Shown here: positions 9,671 through 18,697 of the stretch, piece after piece
How the letters are laid out: the number at the start of each line of letters is the position of its first letter
Position numbering within the stretch: position 1 is the first letter of the stretch
Assembly: GCF_913063105.1 (NCBI RefSeq)
Contig: NZ_CAJXYQ010000004.1
Span: forward strand, 124,001-188,000
From: an uncultured Draconibacterium sp.
Lineage (GTDB): Bacteria > Bacteroidota > Bacteroidia > Bacteroidales > Prolixibacteraceae
DNA length: 64,000 nt
Reading direction: 5' to 3'
Notes under the pieces: generated by a model
What the model was told of the DNA's origin: nothing
The model's input: the letters and a program-made list of their open reading frames with translations, nothing else
The model's database searches: none
Program-made: the position numbers and the translations under genes

Positions 9671-10858
9671 CTATCCACGTTTTGCCCGTTGCCAGTTAAC
9701 CGACTGATTTCCTTTCATGTACCGTTTAAAACCCAAAAAAACGGAAAGATTCATGATAAAAAAGTAATACGGTACAAAAAGTACTTTTACTTTTATTTTA
9801 CGATTTTCAAGAAACCAGCCCAAAAGCGCAGCTACATAAAATAACACCTGGCCGTAAAACAACAGGGTATAAAGGTTTTGAATAGCAAAACCAGACTGCA
9901 TGGCAAGGAAAAAATTAAGCGGAATGATGCAAAGTAATAGCAATGGGGTAAGCGTCCAGCGTAAAACCCTATGCGAAATATACTGAAACGAAAGTGTTCC
10001 GTATTTAAAAACATTAAGCAACGAACGTAAACGCACCACCGATTGTATTCCTCCCGCTGAAATCCGGATTTTTCGTTTTAATTCTTCTTTTACGTTTGCC
10101 GATGCCGTTTCAATGGCATAAGCTTCAGGATTATACTGAATGGTATAGCCCGACATGGCCACCCGAAGTGAAATGATAAAATCATCGAGTAAAGTATCTT
10201 TTTCAACCTCTTGCCATAGTTCTGTTCTAATGGCAAACAACTCGCCTGCTGCTCCGACAACCGAATACAATTCTGCATCCCATTTTTTCAAAGTCGACTC
10301 GTATTTCCAGTAAATCCCCTCTCCTGCTCCGGCAGCTGCATCAGCATCCTTATTTATTATACGTTTTTCTCCGGACACACATCCAACTTTTGGATTTTTA
10401 AACAGGTTTACTATTTCCTGAATGGAGTCTTTGCCAAGGGTTGTATTGCCATCAGAAAATATTACGATGGGTGTTTTTACAAATTTCATCCCCCGGTTCA
10501 TGGCGCCAATTTTTCCTCCGCGTGCATCTTCATGGTACACTTCAACTCCATCGTACTTGCGTAACTCATCAGGGGTACCATCATCGCTACCATCAGTTAC
10601 CCACACGTGGCGCACCTTTTCGCGCGGATAATTCAAACTAAACGAATTTTTAACTTTTTCATCGATATAATCTTTTTCGTTATAGGCAGCAACAAATAAG
10701 GTTACTTCCGGCTCGTAATCATCGTTTCCGGTAAAGGGTTTTGCAATGCCGAGAATTCGTCTGATTTTTATCAGGATAAATAATAAAATGCCATAGCCCA
10801 GGTAAGAATAAAAAATAACAAACAACGAACTCCAAAATAATATCTCTACTGCATTCAT
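9671..10858 (-). CDS. Membrane glycosyltransferase, family 2 (cellulose-synthase-like)
   Basis: 395 residues. An N-terminal membrane segment (about 7-30) is followed by a GT-A catalytic domain with FVAAYNEKDYI (nucleotide-binding), a DGN motif in VIFSDGNTTLG in the DxD position, and the acidic pair LLDDF. Three to four membrane helices follow from about residue 290 to the end. The architecture is that of processive or single-addition inner-membrane glycosyltransferases. It is the last gene of the exopolysaccharide operon. Donor and acceptor sugars cannot be read from sequence. Confidence 0.88.
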   Translation of the reverse strand: MNAVEILFWSSLFVIFYSYLGYGILLFILIKIRRILGIAKPFTGNDDYEPEVTLFVAAYNEKDYIDEKVKNSFSLNYPREKVRHVWVTDGSDDGTPDELRKYDGVEVYHEDARGGKIGAMNRGMKFVKTPIVIFSDGNTTLGKDSIQEIVNLFKNPKVGCVSGEKRIINKDADAAAGAGEGIYWKYESTLKKWDAELYSVVGAAGELFAIRTELWQEVEKDTLLDDFIISLRVAMSGYTIQYNPEAYAIETASANVKEELKRKIRISAGGIQSVVRLRSLLNVFKYGTLSFQYISHRVLRWTLTPLLLLCIIPLNFFLAMQSGFAIQNLYTLLFYGQVLFYVAALLGWFLENRKIKVKVLFVPYYFFIMNLSVFLGFKRYMKGNQSVNWQRAKRG

Positions 10859-10879
10859 GGTTGATTGGTTTTAGTGTTA

Positions 10880-12076
10880 TTAATGTTTTGTTTTGTTTAA
10901 TAATTGTTCAAGCACCTCTGAAAATTCATCGGCTTTATTGTTCCACGAGTTTTTGCTACTAAAAGCTTTCCGCTCAGCAATTTTTTCTTTTGAATCGTTA
11001 CTCAGTTCCTCATTTAATTGCCGGGTAAACTCCTCTTTATCTGTTGCAAAACGCACAATCTGTTCAAACTCGGGAAGTTTGGCAAACGAAGTTAATACCA
11101 CCGAAACGCCAACGGCCAGGTATTCATTTATTTTCAGTGGGTAAATATTTTTATTCACCTCGTTAACAATGTATGGAATAACACCGAGATCGTATGATGC
11201 TAATAGAGCAGGTACTTCGTGCGGTGCAATTGGCGGAGAGAATTTTACATTCGGATAGCCATCAAGTCGATCTTTAATAAGCTTATTGCGCAGGTCGCCG
11301 GTAAACTCGAAATTTACCTCAGATAATTGTTTGATTGCGTATTCCATGGTATCAATATCAAACCGATGATCGAGACTTCCGATGTAACCTATAATTTTTC
11401 TTTTTCGATCGGAATGAAGATCCGTTTTTGCTTCGGAAATAAACAGGTCGTAGTCTACACCATTTTTAACCACGTAGCTATTGGGGTTCATCTTTTCCTT
11501 GTCAATATTAAGGTAATCAGATGTGGTGATAATGCCATCTACCGCTTTCGAAAAATCTTCATCAATTTTAAAAATCCGCTCCCCATGTCTACGGGTTTCA
11601 ATACCATCGTAGCAGTAATACACATTCATCTCCTCGTTTAAGCACCCCACAAGTGGCAAACCGTACAAGGCATTAAAAGCAGTAATTACAACCGGCGATT
11701 TTATATCCAGCTTTTTCATGGTTTGCTTAATGGCCCAACGATACAGCAAGTTATTCACGCGGTAAAAGGGCTTAAATATTTTCTCGTTCTTTATAAAATC
11801 CACCGGAAATACAGGTGGTGCAATTAATTGGTAAACCTCGCTTTCAACATCGGTTTGTAACACCTTTAAGCGATTTTTAAAGCCAAACATTCGAGCCAAA
11901 GGCACCTTGGTTTTACCCAGCAAGGTGGTAACTACATCTTTTAAAGTAAAGGGATATTCAATAAAAACAAGCCGATTGTGTTTTGCCAGACGCGACAAAA
12001 TCTGAACCGTTGATTTAGTGTAAGGTCCGTACCAGGTGGTATACGAGACACAAATTATATCTTTTCCCTTCAGCAT
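10880..12076 (-). CDS. Glycosyltransferase (GT-B fold)
   Basis: 398 residues, soluble. The N-terminal half starts with DIICVSYTTWYGPYTKST and the C-terminal half contains the Rossmann start KRKIIGYIGSLDHRFD and the donor-binding region YPLKINEYLAVGVSVV with an EYLA motif, a GT-B arrangement of the GT4/GT1-like type. It lies 21 bases upstream of the GT2 gene and 4 bases downstream of the GT4 gene in the exopolysaccharide operon. It probably adds one sugar of the repeat unit; which one is unknown. Confidence 0.85.
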   Translation of the reverse strand: MLKGKDIICVSYTTWYGPYTKSTVQILSRLAKHNRLVFIEYPFTLKDVVTTLLGKTKVPLARMFGFKNRLKVLQTDVESEVYQLIAPPVFPVDFIKNEKIFKPFYRVNNLLYRWAIKQTMKKLDIKSPVVITAFNALYGLPLVGCLNEEMNVYYCYDGIETRRHGERIFKIDEDFSKAVDGIITTSDYLNIDKEKMNPNSYVVKNGVDYDLFISEAKTDLHSDRKRKIIGYIGSLDHRFDIDTMEYAIKQLSEVNFEFTGDLRNKLIKDRLDGYPNVKFSPPIAPHEVPALLASYDLGVIPYIVNEVNKNIYPLKINEYLAVGVSVVLTSFAKLPEFEQIVRFATDKEEFTRQLNEELSNDSKEKIAERKAFSSKNSWNNKADEFSEVLEQLLNKTKH

Positions 12077-12080
12077 AATT

Positions 12081-13226
12081 CTAAGAATTTAGTTCGTTAT
12101 AAACTTCTTCGTATAATGCCACATTTCGCTCGGCCATTTTTCGCCACGAGAATTTTTTTGCATTTTCTATTCCCTTCTCGCACAGCATGGCTTTATAGTC
12201 CTCGTTGGCTAATATTTTAATAATAGCTTCGGTAATTTCTTCGGGTTTATGCGGATCGACAATTGCAGCAGCATCGCCTGCTATTTCAGGCATCGATGAG
12301 GTATTTGATGTTACCACAGGCACTCCACAGGCCATTCCTTCGAGAATTGGAATTCCGAAGCTTTCGCGCAAAGAAGGGTAAAGAAACACGGTGCACTGAT
12401 TGATTATGGCAGGTAAATCGGTATTTACCACATAACCAGTTAAATAAATATCGTTGCGTAAATCGGGATGTCCAATCTCGTTTAAAATTTTTTGCAAAGC
12501 TGTTTCGTCGTAATCAAGCATTACCAGCTTGTATTTTATATCGCTTTGGGCATTAAAATCGGCAAATGCTTTAAGTACATTAGGTGTGTTTTTTTTGGGG
12601 TCGGTATTCCCCAGGAAAAACATAAAATTATCGGGCAATTGGTATTTTTCTTTGGCAGCTTTCAGCAGGTTTTCATCTTCAATTTTTTTAAAATGTTCGC
12701 CAACTCCATTATAAATGGCCACCAGGTTATCGCCTAAACCCATAAAATTTTTAATGCGGTTTTTCTCGAAATTCGACACGGTAACCACTCTTTTGCTTCG
12801 TTTTACAACCGGCGGAACCACCCATCGTCTGTACATGTTTCCCAGCTTTTGATACCAGGTGCCTGCCTTTTTAAAAATACTAACACTTTCAAGATAAATA
12901 ATATCGTGTAAAATTGTAATTAGCGGCACACTGCTCCAAATAGGTCCGGTGTTGCTGGTACAGTGTAAAATGTCGCAACCCTCGGCTTTGGCGGCACGCG
13001 GCAAGGCAAATTGCTCCCATGTAGGATAAGGTCCGCCGCCTAATTCAACCACTTTAAAATTTGGGGCTGCCGGAATGCAGGTATTGTCTTCATCGGGTTT
13101 TACAAAAACCACGTATTCGTTGTTTTTATCAATAACCTGGAGGTTTTTTATCAGCTCCAGCGCTACCATATCCATTCCGTGTTTCTTTTTACGGTAGAGT
13201 CGTTGTCCTTCAATTCCAATCTTCAT
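12081..13226 (-). CDS. Glycosyltransferase family 4
   Basis: 381 residues, GT-B fold. The C-terminal signature LYPSLRESFGIPILEGM has the E-x7-E motif of retaining GT4 enzymes, and the FFLGNTDPKKN segment begins the donor-binding domain. The family includes mannosyl-, rhamnosyl- and glucosyltransferases. It is the middle of three closely packed glycosyltransferase genes, with gaps of 4 and 11 bases, and presumably builds the lipid-linked repeat unit at the inner face of the inner membrane. Confidence 0.9.
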   Translation of the reverse strand: MKIGIEGQRLYRKKKHGMDMVALELIKNLQVIDKNNEYVVFVKPDEDNTCIPAAPNFKVVELGGGPYPTWEQFALPRAAKAEGCDILHCTSNTGPIWSSVPLITILHDIIYLESVSIFKKAGTWYQKLGNMYRRWVVPPVVKRSKRVVTVSNFEKNRIKNFMGLGDNLVAIYNGVGEHFKKIEDENLLKAAKEKYQLPDNFMFFLGNTDPKKNTPNVLKAFADFNAQSDIKYKLVMLDYDETALQKILNEIGHPDLRNDIYLTGYVVNTDLPAIINQCTVFLYPSLRESFGIPILEGMACGVPVVTSNTSSMPEIAGDAAAIVDPHKPEEITEAIIKILANEDYKAMLCEKGIENAKKFSWRKMAERNVALYEEVYNELNS

Positions 13227-13237
13227 GGTTTAGTATT

Positions 13238-14446
13238 TTAGTTTTCGTTAATTCCGTGTTGTGTATGAATAAACTTTTTATTGGCCCCGCCCAATTTAAA
13301 GAGCGAGATAAACATTAAAAAGAAAGCTTTAGGCAAGGTAAGCACTGCACGCAGGGTTTGCATGCTGTAGAATTTACCCGGAATACTCAGCAAGAAGGCA
13401 ATGAACACCAATGCCCACACCGGCAACCATTGCTGCATGCTGTACTTCAGAAAATCCATGTCGGGGAAAAACACCCCAAGCACAACATAAACAAGTGTTA
13501 TAATGCTTACCAGCCCGATTAACAAGACCCGTGGCGGAGAAACCATTTGGTACACCTTATCGAAAAAATCGACATTTCCTTTTGTTAACAGATGAAATAA
13601 GCCAGAAAAGAAATAACGCCTGAAATACACAAATTGTGCCGACAACCAACGTTTACGCTGTCGGGCAAACACTTCCGATTTTTGCACTTTTTCGTCCAGC
13701 ACCAGGGCATCGTGCAGGTATTCAATTTTATTCCTGTCGCGTAATAATTTCAATTCCAACTCTTTATCAAAACCACCAATGGCTTTTACATTGGCCATAG
13801 TTTCTTTAAAAAAATGATAATCAAAGGCCATTCCAGAACCAATTAATGCTGAAGACAAGCCCAGTTTTCGGTGTCCTTTTCTGAAAATGTGGTTATTAAC
13901 TTCCTCACTAATGGCATCAAGTACGGCAAAAGAAGTATTTGTATTTTTTGCAACCCGATGCCCCTGAACCACCATAAATCCGTTTTCAAAGGCGTGGTTA
14001 ACTTTTGTAAGGAAATCTTTTTCCATCAGGTTGTCGGCGTCCAGAATTACTGCCACCTCATAGTCGCCGGGCAATTGGGCCATAGCTTTGTTAAGTGCTT
14101 TTGACTTGGTACTAACATCAAAAGAAACCACGACCACTTTAATGGGTAAGCTATTCAACTCATCCAGCGTTTCCTGCTGAAAAGAATCGGCAATTACCAC
14201 CACATCGTATTTTTCTTCCGGATAATCCTGGTTTAATGCATCTTTTGCTACCTCAACAATTACTGCATCTTCTTTATATCCGGGTATAAGCACGGCCATT
14301 TTCCTTTTACGCGGGTTTTTAGGCACAACTGCTTTTAGCGGAAATACACCGACAAATGCAAACAGAAAAATATAAATGGCTGCAAAACCAAAATAAACGA
14401 GAAAAACAATCTCGAAACCATGTATGATAAGTTGAATCAGTTCCAT
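13238..14446 (-). CDS. Membrane glycosyltransferase, family 2
   Basis: 402 residues. An N-terminal membrane segment (about 12-35), a GT-A domain with AVLIPGYKED, the metal-binding motif ILDADN, the acidic GGFDKELELKL region, and RQRKRW, the Q-x-x-R-W-like motif of processive beta-glycosyltransferases. Three C-terminal helices follow from about residue 305. This resembles cellulose-, hyaluronan- and curdlan-synthase-like proteins, so a role in chain synthesis or in adding a backbone sugar is plausible. It is part of the exopolysaccharide operon. Confidence 0.9.
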   Translation of the reverse strand: MELIQLIIHGFEIVFLVYFGFAAIYIFLFAFVGVFPLKAVVPKNPRKRKMAVLIPGYKEDAVIVEVAKDALNQDYPEEKYDVVVIADSFQQETLDELNSLPIKVVVVSFDVSTKSKALNKAMAQLPGDYEVAVILDADNLMEKDFLTKVNHAFENGFMVVQGHRVAKNTNTSFAVLDAISEEVNNHIFRKGHRKLGLSSALIGSGMAFDYHFFKETMANVKAIGGFDKELELKLLRDRNKIEYLHDALVLDEKVQKSEVFARQRKRWLSAQFVYFRRYFFSGLFHLLTKGNVDFFDKVYQMVSPPRVLLIGLVSIITLVYVVLGVFFPDMDFLKYSMQQWLPVWALVFIAFLLSIPGKFYSMQTLRAVLTLPKAFFLMFISLFKLGGANKKFIHTQHGINEN

Positions 14447-14457
14447 AAAAAATAAAT

Positions 14458-15078
14458 TTACTGGTTAATATTTTCGCGGATAACACGAGCGGGTACGCCA
14501 ACCGCCAAACAGTAATCGGGTACACTTTTGGTAACCACCGAACCGGCAGCAACTACCGAACCTTTACCAATTGTTACCCCTTTTTTCAGAATTACACGGT
14601 TGCCTATCCAAACATCATCCTTAATAATTACGGGGTCTGATTTTCCTTCTTCCGATTTATTGCCAACCTGGTGGTGGTCGCCATCTAAAATGAGCAATTC
14701 GGGAGCTAAAAAAGTATTGCTGCCAATTTCAACCCGCGACGATACACTGATGCGCACACCGCTAATCCAGTTGTTATCGCCAATTATAAGTTCTGCATTC
14801 TTTCTAACGCTTATTCGGGTAATATCAATGTCAGAGTTTATCCGGTTTAGATTACCCATTTTTATAAAACCTTTGTTTTTTATTATCGGACGTTTTTTAG
14901 TAAATGTAACCTTTCCTTTCTCCTGAACGTTACGCAGGCGATACCTTGTTACTACCAGGTTTAAGGCATAGGAAACCAAACGAAATAGCAAGATGATTTT
15001 CACCTTCAAATTATTGGAAGAATAATCATATTCTTCGCGTATCTTTTGCTGTTCTTTGTTGATTAAAGATCGTATCAT
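14458..15078 (-). CDS. Left-handed beta-helix acyltransferase (serine O-acetyltransferase-like)
   Basis: 206 residues. Hexapeptide repeats run from about residue 70 to the C-terminus, including VIIKDDVWIGNRVILKKGV and TIGKGSVVAAGSVVTKSVPD, the usual trimeric acyltransferase coil with the C-terminal GVPARVI signature. The N-terminal 65 residues are basic and not a standard CysE helical domain, so this is a polysaccharide O-acetyltransferase rather than cysteine biosynthesis. It lies 6 bases upstream-adjacent to the rhamnosyltransferase-like gene and likely O-acetylates the repeat unit. Confidence 0.85.
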   Translation of the reverse strand: MIRSLINKEQQKIREEYDYSSNNLKVKIILLFRLVSYALNLVVTRYRLRNVQEKGKVTFTKKRPIIKNKGFIKMGNLNRINSDIDITRISVRKNAELIIGDNNWISGVRISVSSRVEIGSNTFLAPELLILDGDHHQVGNKSEEGKSDPVIIKDDVWIGNRVILKKGVTIGKGSVVAAGSVVTKSVPDYCLAVGVPARVIRENINQ

Positions 15079-15084
15079 AAGGTT

Positions 15085-16044
15085 TTATTTAAAGTTTGCA
15101 TAGATAATTTCGTTCTGTTCATTCAGGTATGGGTTTACCTTTACTTTGCAGTGGGTAATATTCCAGAAATAGGCTTGAATTATTTTTGAAATAAATTTCA
15201 TTTCGCCTTTTAACAGAAACTTAAGCACATTAACCGGCAAAGCCACAAACGAATAGAACAGGAAACTAATAACAGCAATGAGTGGTTTAGCGTTACGACG
15301 TACAAATATTAAGCGGTTACGGTTCATGTAAAACACTTTTAACGGATTGTTTTTTCCTACCGACATCGACTCTTTATGGTAAACTGTTGATGTGCCACAG
15401 TAATATATTTTAAAACCATTGCGCATTACCATGTGTGCCCAATCGTGCTCTTCGTAATACAAGAAGTAAATTTCGGGCATTAACCCAACCTCGCGAATAA
15501 CGCGCATTGGCAGCATCATTGCTGCTCCGTGTGGCAGGTTTGTTTCGATGGTATGGTTAAAACTTTCGTTATCCTGCTGTTTAAACCCAATGGTTGACCC
15601 CCGTGCTGTAAAAAGGTTAATATGGTTAGACCCCGCATATTGCACCAGGTTTTTGTTCTCGCTAAAAAAATAAACCAGTTTTGGCGAAACAATTCCAATG
15701 TTCGGATTATTTTCCAGCAAATTCACCAATGGCTGAAGAAAATCCTTATCCACCTCGGTATCCGAGTTCAGGAACAAAACATATTCGCCGCGGGCCTCCT
15801 TTATTCCTAGATTATTTCCACCGGCAAAGCCCAGGTTTTTATCGCTGCGAATAAATTTAATGTTGGGGCATTGCTGTACAATTACCTCAGGATCTTCCTT
15901 TGAAGCATTGTCTACAATTATAATTTCGAGATTAGGATAAGACACCTTTTGCAGGCTTTCAATTGTTTCGATGGTAATTTGTGCCTGGTTATAATTTACA
16001 CTTATCACCGAAACCAGCGGATATAATTCGTTTTTAGCGTCCAT
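15085..16044 (-). CDS. Glycosyltransferase family 2 (rhamnosyltransferase-like)
   Basis: 319 residues from the ATG at 16044; a TTG two codons earlier overlaps the upstream stop and is less likely. The GT-A domain has SVISVNYNQAQITIETIESL, IIIVDNASKEDPE, LGFAGGNNLGIKEARG and the DxD-type FLNSDTEVD, the layout of RfbF/WsaF-type rhamnosyltransferases. One hydrophobic stretch near residue 265 may tether it to the membrane. It begins 2 bases after the stop of the polymerase gene. The donor is unproven. Confidence 0.88.
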   Translation of the reverse strand: MDAKNELYPLVSVISVNYNQAQITIETIESLQKVSYPNLEIIIVDNASKEDPEVIVQQCPNIKFIRSDKNLGFAGGNNLGIKEARGEYVLFLNSDTEVDKDFLQPLVNLLENNPNIGIVSPKLVYFFSENKNLVQYAGSNHINLFTARGSTIGFKQQDNESFNHTIETNLPHGAAMMLPMRVIREVGLMPEIYFLYYEEHDWAHMVMRNGFKIYYCGTSTVYHKESMSVGKNNPLKVFYMNRNRLIFVRRNAKPLIAVISFLFYSFVALPVNVLKFLLKGEMKFISKIIQAYFWNITHCKVKVNPYLNEQNEIIYANFK

Positions 16045-16046
16045 AA

Positions 16047-17519
16047 TCAATTTTTGTCGTTTAATGCGTTTAATTCGGTTTGCTCTTTATCAAGCTTTTG
16101 GGCCATAAACAAAAAGGCCATGCTTGAATAAATTAAAATACCGGTTGGCATTTGCCCCAAAACACCATTGCCGTATGATGCGCCCATAATTCCGAAGATG
16201 CCGCACACCAATGCCGACATTTTTGCCTTAATTTCCTCGTCCTTCAGCTTAAACATAATAACATAAGCACCTTTTCCTACAATGTAAAAGAGAATACACA
16301 AATGTAAAACGAGGCCAATTACCCCTTGCTCTGCCCAAATCATTACATACCAGCTATCGGTTGCTGTTTGGGCTAAAAACGTGTGAGGCGAGAAACGTAA
16401 GCCCCAGCCTCCGGCCGACCCAATTCCTCCGCCAAATGGTCGGCTGGCAAGGTAAGTTTTAAGCTTGCGCTGATTGGCAAGGCGCACCTGCAACGAAGCA
16501 TCGTTGGGATCGAAAGCAGTACGCATGCGTTGTATAGTATAGTTGCCGCTACCAATTGATGTGTATTTAAAAAATACTAAAACCGCCACTCCCATTACCA
16601 AACCCAAAGCCAGTATTTTTATATTTTTTTTGAGTACAAAATAAAGTGCCCCACCAACAATAGGTACTGCAATGGCTCCGCGGGTTCCGGATATCATCAT
16701 TCCATACAATCCCAAAAAACCAACCACCAGGTAAAATACTTTAAGTTTAAACGATTTTTTCTCGTGCCAGCCAAGTATGCTAAAAACTACGCCGGTATGC
16801 CCCATTGCAGCTCCAAACTGTCCGGCATCAGAATAATAAGAAAACACCCTTAATTTTCCGAATAAGAGATGTGTGCTATCATTTCCTTCATCCAGCCAGG
16901 CCTGTTCAAACGGATCAACACCAATAAATTTTTGCATCAGTCCTTTAAGCACGGCAAAAACTGAAAACACTGCCCACAGTTTCAGAAACATATCCAGGTC
17001 TTTGTTTTTATTGAAAAGAATAAAGAGCACAGGTATGGCAAAAAGCATATATAACGAAACCCCACGCATGGCATAAAACCACGCTACCCTGCTCACCGCC
17101 TCGGGATTTACCAATTGAAACAATGCATAAGCATACCACACCACGGCCAGAAGTGTTAAATCGTTTTTTGCGTTGCTCCACGGTATTTTTCTAAAAAATG
17201 CCATAAAAAACAAGGAGGCATAAATTAAAATAAAATGTGCATCGATGGTAAGTCCCATTGGTACACCCTTTACATACCTGCCAATACCAATAGCGGTAAA
17301 ATTTAAAATATACATTCCAACCAATCCCGCCTTGGGAACCATAAAAACCAGGTAGATGTATGAAATAATAAAGGGAAGTATGATAATACCGATACCCGAA
17401 ACCATTCCTCCATGAGCAGTAACGTAACCCAGACCCAAAACAACAGCAATAAGCACAGCTGCAAATTGCGGCTTCCTGAGGATTTCGGCACCATATTTTC
17501 GGGTAAAGCTATTGGTCAT
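16047..17519 (-). CDS. O-antigen ligase/polymerase-like membrane protein (Wzy-like)
   Basis: 490 residues from the ATG at 17519; the TTG immediately before it is an unlikely start. It has about eleven hydrophobic helices and one large periplasmic loop around residues 330-400 carrying RPFGGGIGSAGGWG and FSPHTFLAQTATDSWYVMIW, with a His and Gly-rich pattern typical of the Wzy_C/O-antigen ligase family. In a Wzx/Wzy system this protein joins repeat units in the periplasm. It lies between a glycosyltransferase and the pyruvyl transferase, and the flippase and chain-length proteins are in the same operon. Confidence 0.87.
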   Translation of the reverse strand: MTNSFTRKYGAEILRKPQFAAVLIAVVLGLGYVTAHGGMVSGIGIIILPFIISYIYLVFMVPKAGLVGMYILNFTAIGIGRYVKGVPMGLTIDAHFILIYASLFFMAFFRKIPWSNAKNDLTLLAVVWYAYALFQLVNPEAVSRVAWFYAMRGVSLYMLFAIPVLFILFNKNKDLDMFLKLWAVFSVFAVLKGLMQKFIGVDPFEQAWLDEGNDSTHLLFGKLRVFSYYSDAGQFGAAMGHTGVVFSILGWHEKKSFKLKVFYLVVGFLGLYGMMISGTRGAIAVPIVGGALYFVLKKNIKILALGLVMGVAVLVFFKYTSIGSGNYTIQRMRTAFDPNDASLQVRLANQRKLKTYLASRPFGGGIGSAGGWGLRFSPHTFLAQTATDSWYVMIWAEQGVIGLVLHLCILFYIVGKGAYVIMFKLKDEEIKAKMSALVCGIFGIMGASYGNGVLGQMPTGILIYSSMAFLFMAQKLDKEQTELNALNDKN

Positions 17520-17530
17520 CAACAGTATAT

Positions 17531-18679
17531 TTATGCTTCATCAAGTGCATTTCTTAGAAAAGCAAACGCTTCTTCCTGCTTTTCTGCGAGTTTTGTATTT
17601 ACGGCCTCAAAGTCAATTTTCTTTTTTGCCAAACTTAATAGATCGTTTCCCGGATCGGTTACCAGACGGTCCTCTAATCCGAGTGCATTTAACAGCGAGG
17701 AAAAGCGGGTAACCCCTCTTTTTGCATTACCAACGGAAATAAACGGCTTGTTAAAAATAATGGAGAAAGCGGTACCGTGGAATGAATCGGTGATAACAAA
17801 CTCAGCATCCATAAACCCGCGTATCCAATTTGTTACGGGCGGAAAAATACAATCATTAAGCCCTTTTTTACCAACTTTTGCAAAATCGCTTTTTGGCATT
17901 GTTGAAACAGTTTTAAGTCCCAGTTCTTTTGCAATGGCAGCTATCATTTTTTTCTTTTCCGGCGACTGGTCCAATACGTAGTTTAGCAAGCTTCCATCCA
18001 GTTTTGGGGTCTTATCTTTTTCAACCAGGGCTATGTATTCTTCTTTTGGAATAAGCAAAGTAGGATCGAGTACCTGGCGGGCTTCAACGCCCAGGTGTTT
18101 TATACAAAGTGCCACTCCCGAATCTTCGCGTACCGAAATGGCATTGTATTTTTTAGCCAGTTTGCTGCAAACCGCTGTCTGGTTTTTTGAGTATTCCCAG
18201 TGATCGACACCAAACGATGCAGCAAAAGCAATACGTTTTGCCTTGCTATCTTCGGGTAGAAAGCCTAAAAAATGATTTTCAATACTTGGCGAATACCGCG
18301 GGCGCCAAACCTGATCGCTTCCACAAACGTAGGCTTTAAATCCATATTTTTCTAATTGCTGAAAGCCTGCCTCGTCTTTCAACAGATGCGTAACCTTCAC
18401 ATGTTCTTTAATAAACCTATCGGTGTGCTGACGAAGCTTCTCGATTTCATTTTTGCGTGGCCAGGTACGCACAACCACCTTTTTTTGCAACACATAACGA
18501 AGAAGAAAACGCTTGCCAAATGAAAGAATTTTCATTTTTAAGGGCACATTAATTTTTGAATTTCGATTAATGGTTAATGCTTCGTGCCCCAGTTTTCGGA
18601 GTACAACCTGCAAAGCATAGGTTTGCAATATTCCGCCGTAATTCCAAACAAATGGTAATGTTACTATTCCTATCTTCAT
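17531..18679 (-). CDS. Polysaccharide pyruvyl transferase family protein
   Basis: 382 residues. The start MKIGIVTLPFVWNYGGILQ, the SDQVWRP motif and the C-terminal VITDSFHGTAFSIIFNKPF are characteristic of the WcaK/CsaB/EpsO family, which transfers pyruvate from phosphoenolpyruvate to a sugar as a ketal. Pyruvylation adds negative charge to an exopolysaccharide. It is adjacent to the nitroreductase-like gene, with a gap of 18 bases, an association that recurs in polysaccharide loci. Confidence 0.9.
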   Translation of the reverse strand: MKIGIVTLPFVWNYGGILQTYALQVVLRKLGHEALTINRNSKINVPLKMKILSFGKRFLLRYVLQKKVVVRTWPRKNEIEKLRQHTDRFIKEHVKVTHLLKDEAGFQQLEKYGFKAYVCGSDQVWRPRYSPSIENHFLGFLPEDSKAKRIAFAASFGVDHWEYSKNQTAVCSKLAKKYNAISVREDSGVALCIKHLGVEARQVLDPTLLIPKEEYIALVEKDKTPKLDGSLLNYVLDQSPEKKKMIAAIAKELGLKTVSTMPKSDFAKVGKKGLNDCIFPPVTNWIRGFMDAEFVITDSFHGTAFSIIFNKPFISVGNAKRGVTRFSSLLNALGLEDRLVTDPGNDLLSLAKKKIDFEAVNTKLAEKQEEAFAFLRNALDEA

Positions 18680-18697
18680 TATTCAGCTGTTTTTGAA

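Noticed and set aside
17412..17981. A 189-codon plus-strand frame
   Set aside because: It is antisense to the clear polymerase and pyruvyl transferase genes and encodes a low-complexity Ser/Phe-rich product. It is a shadow frame.
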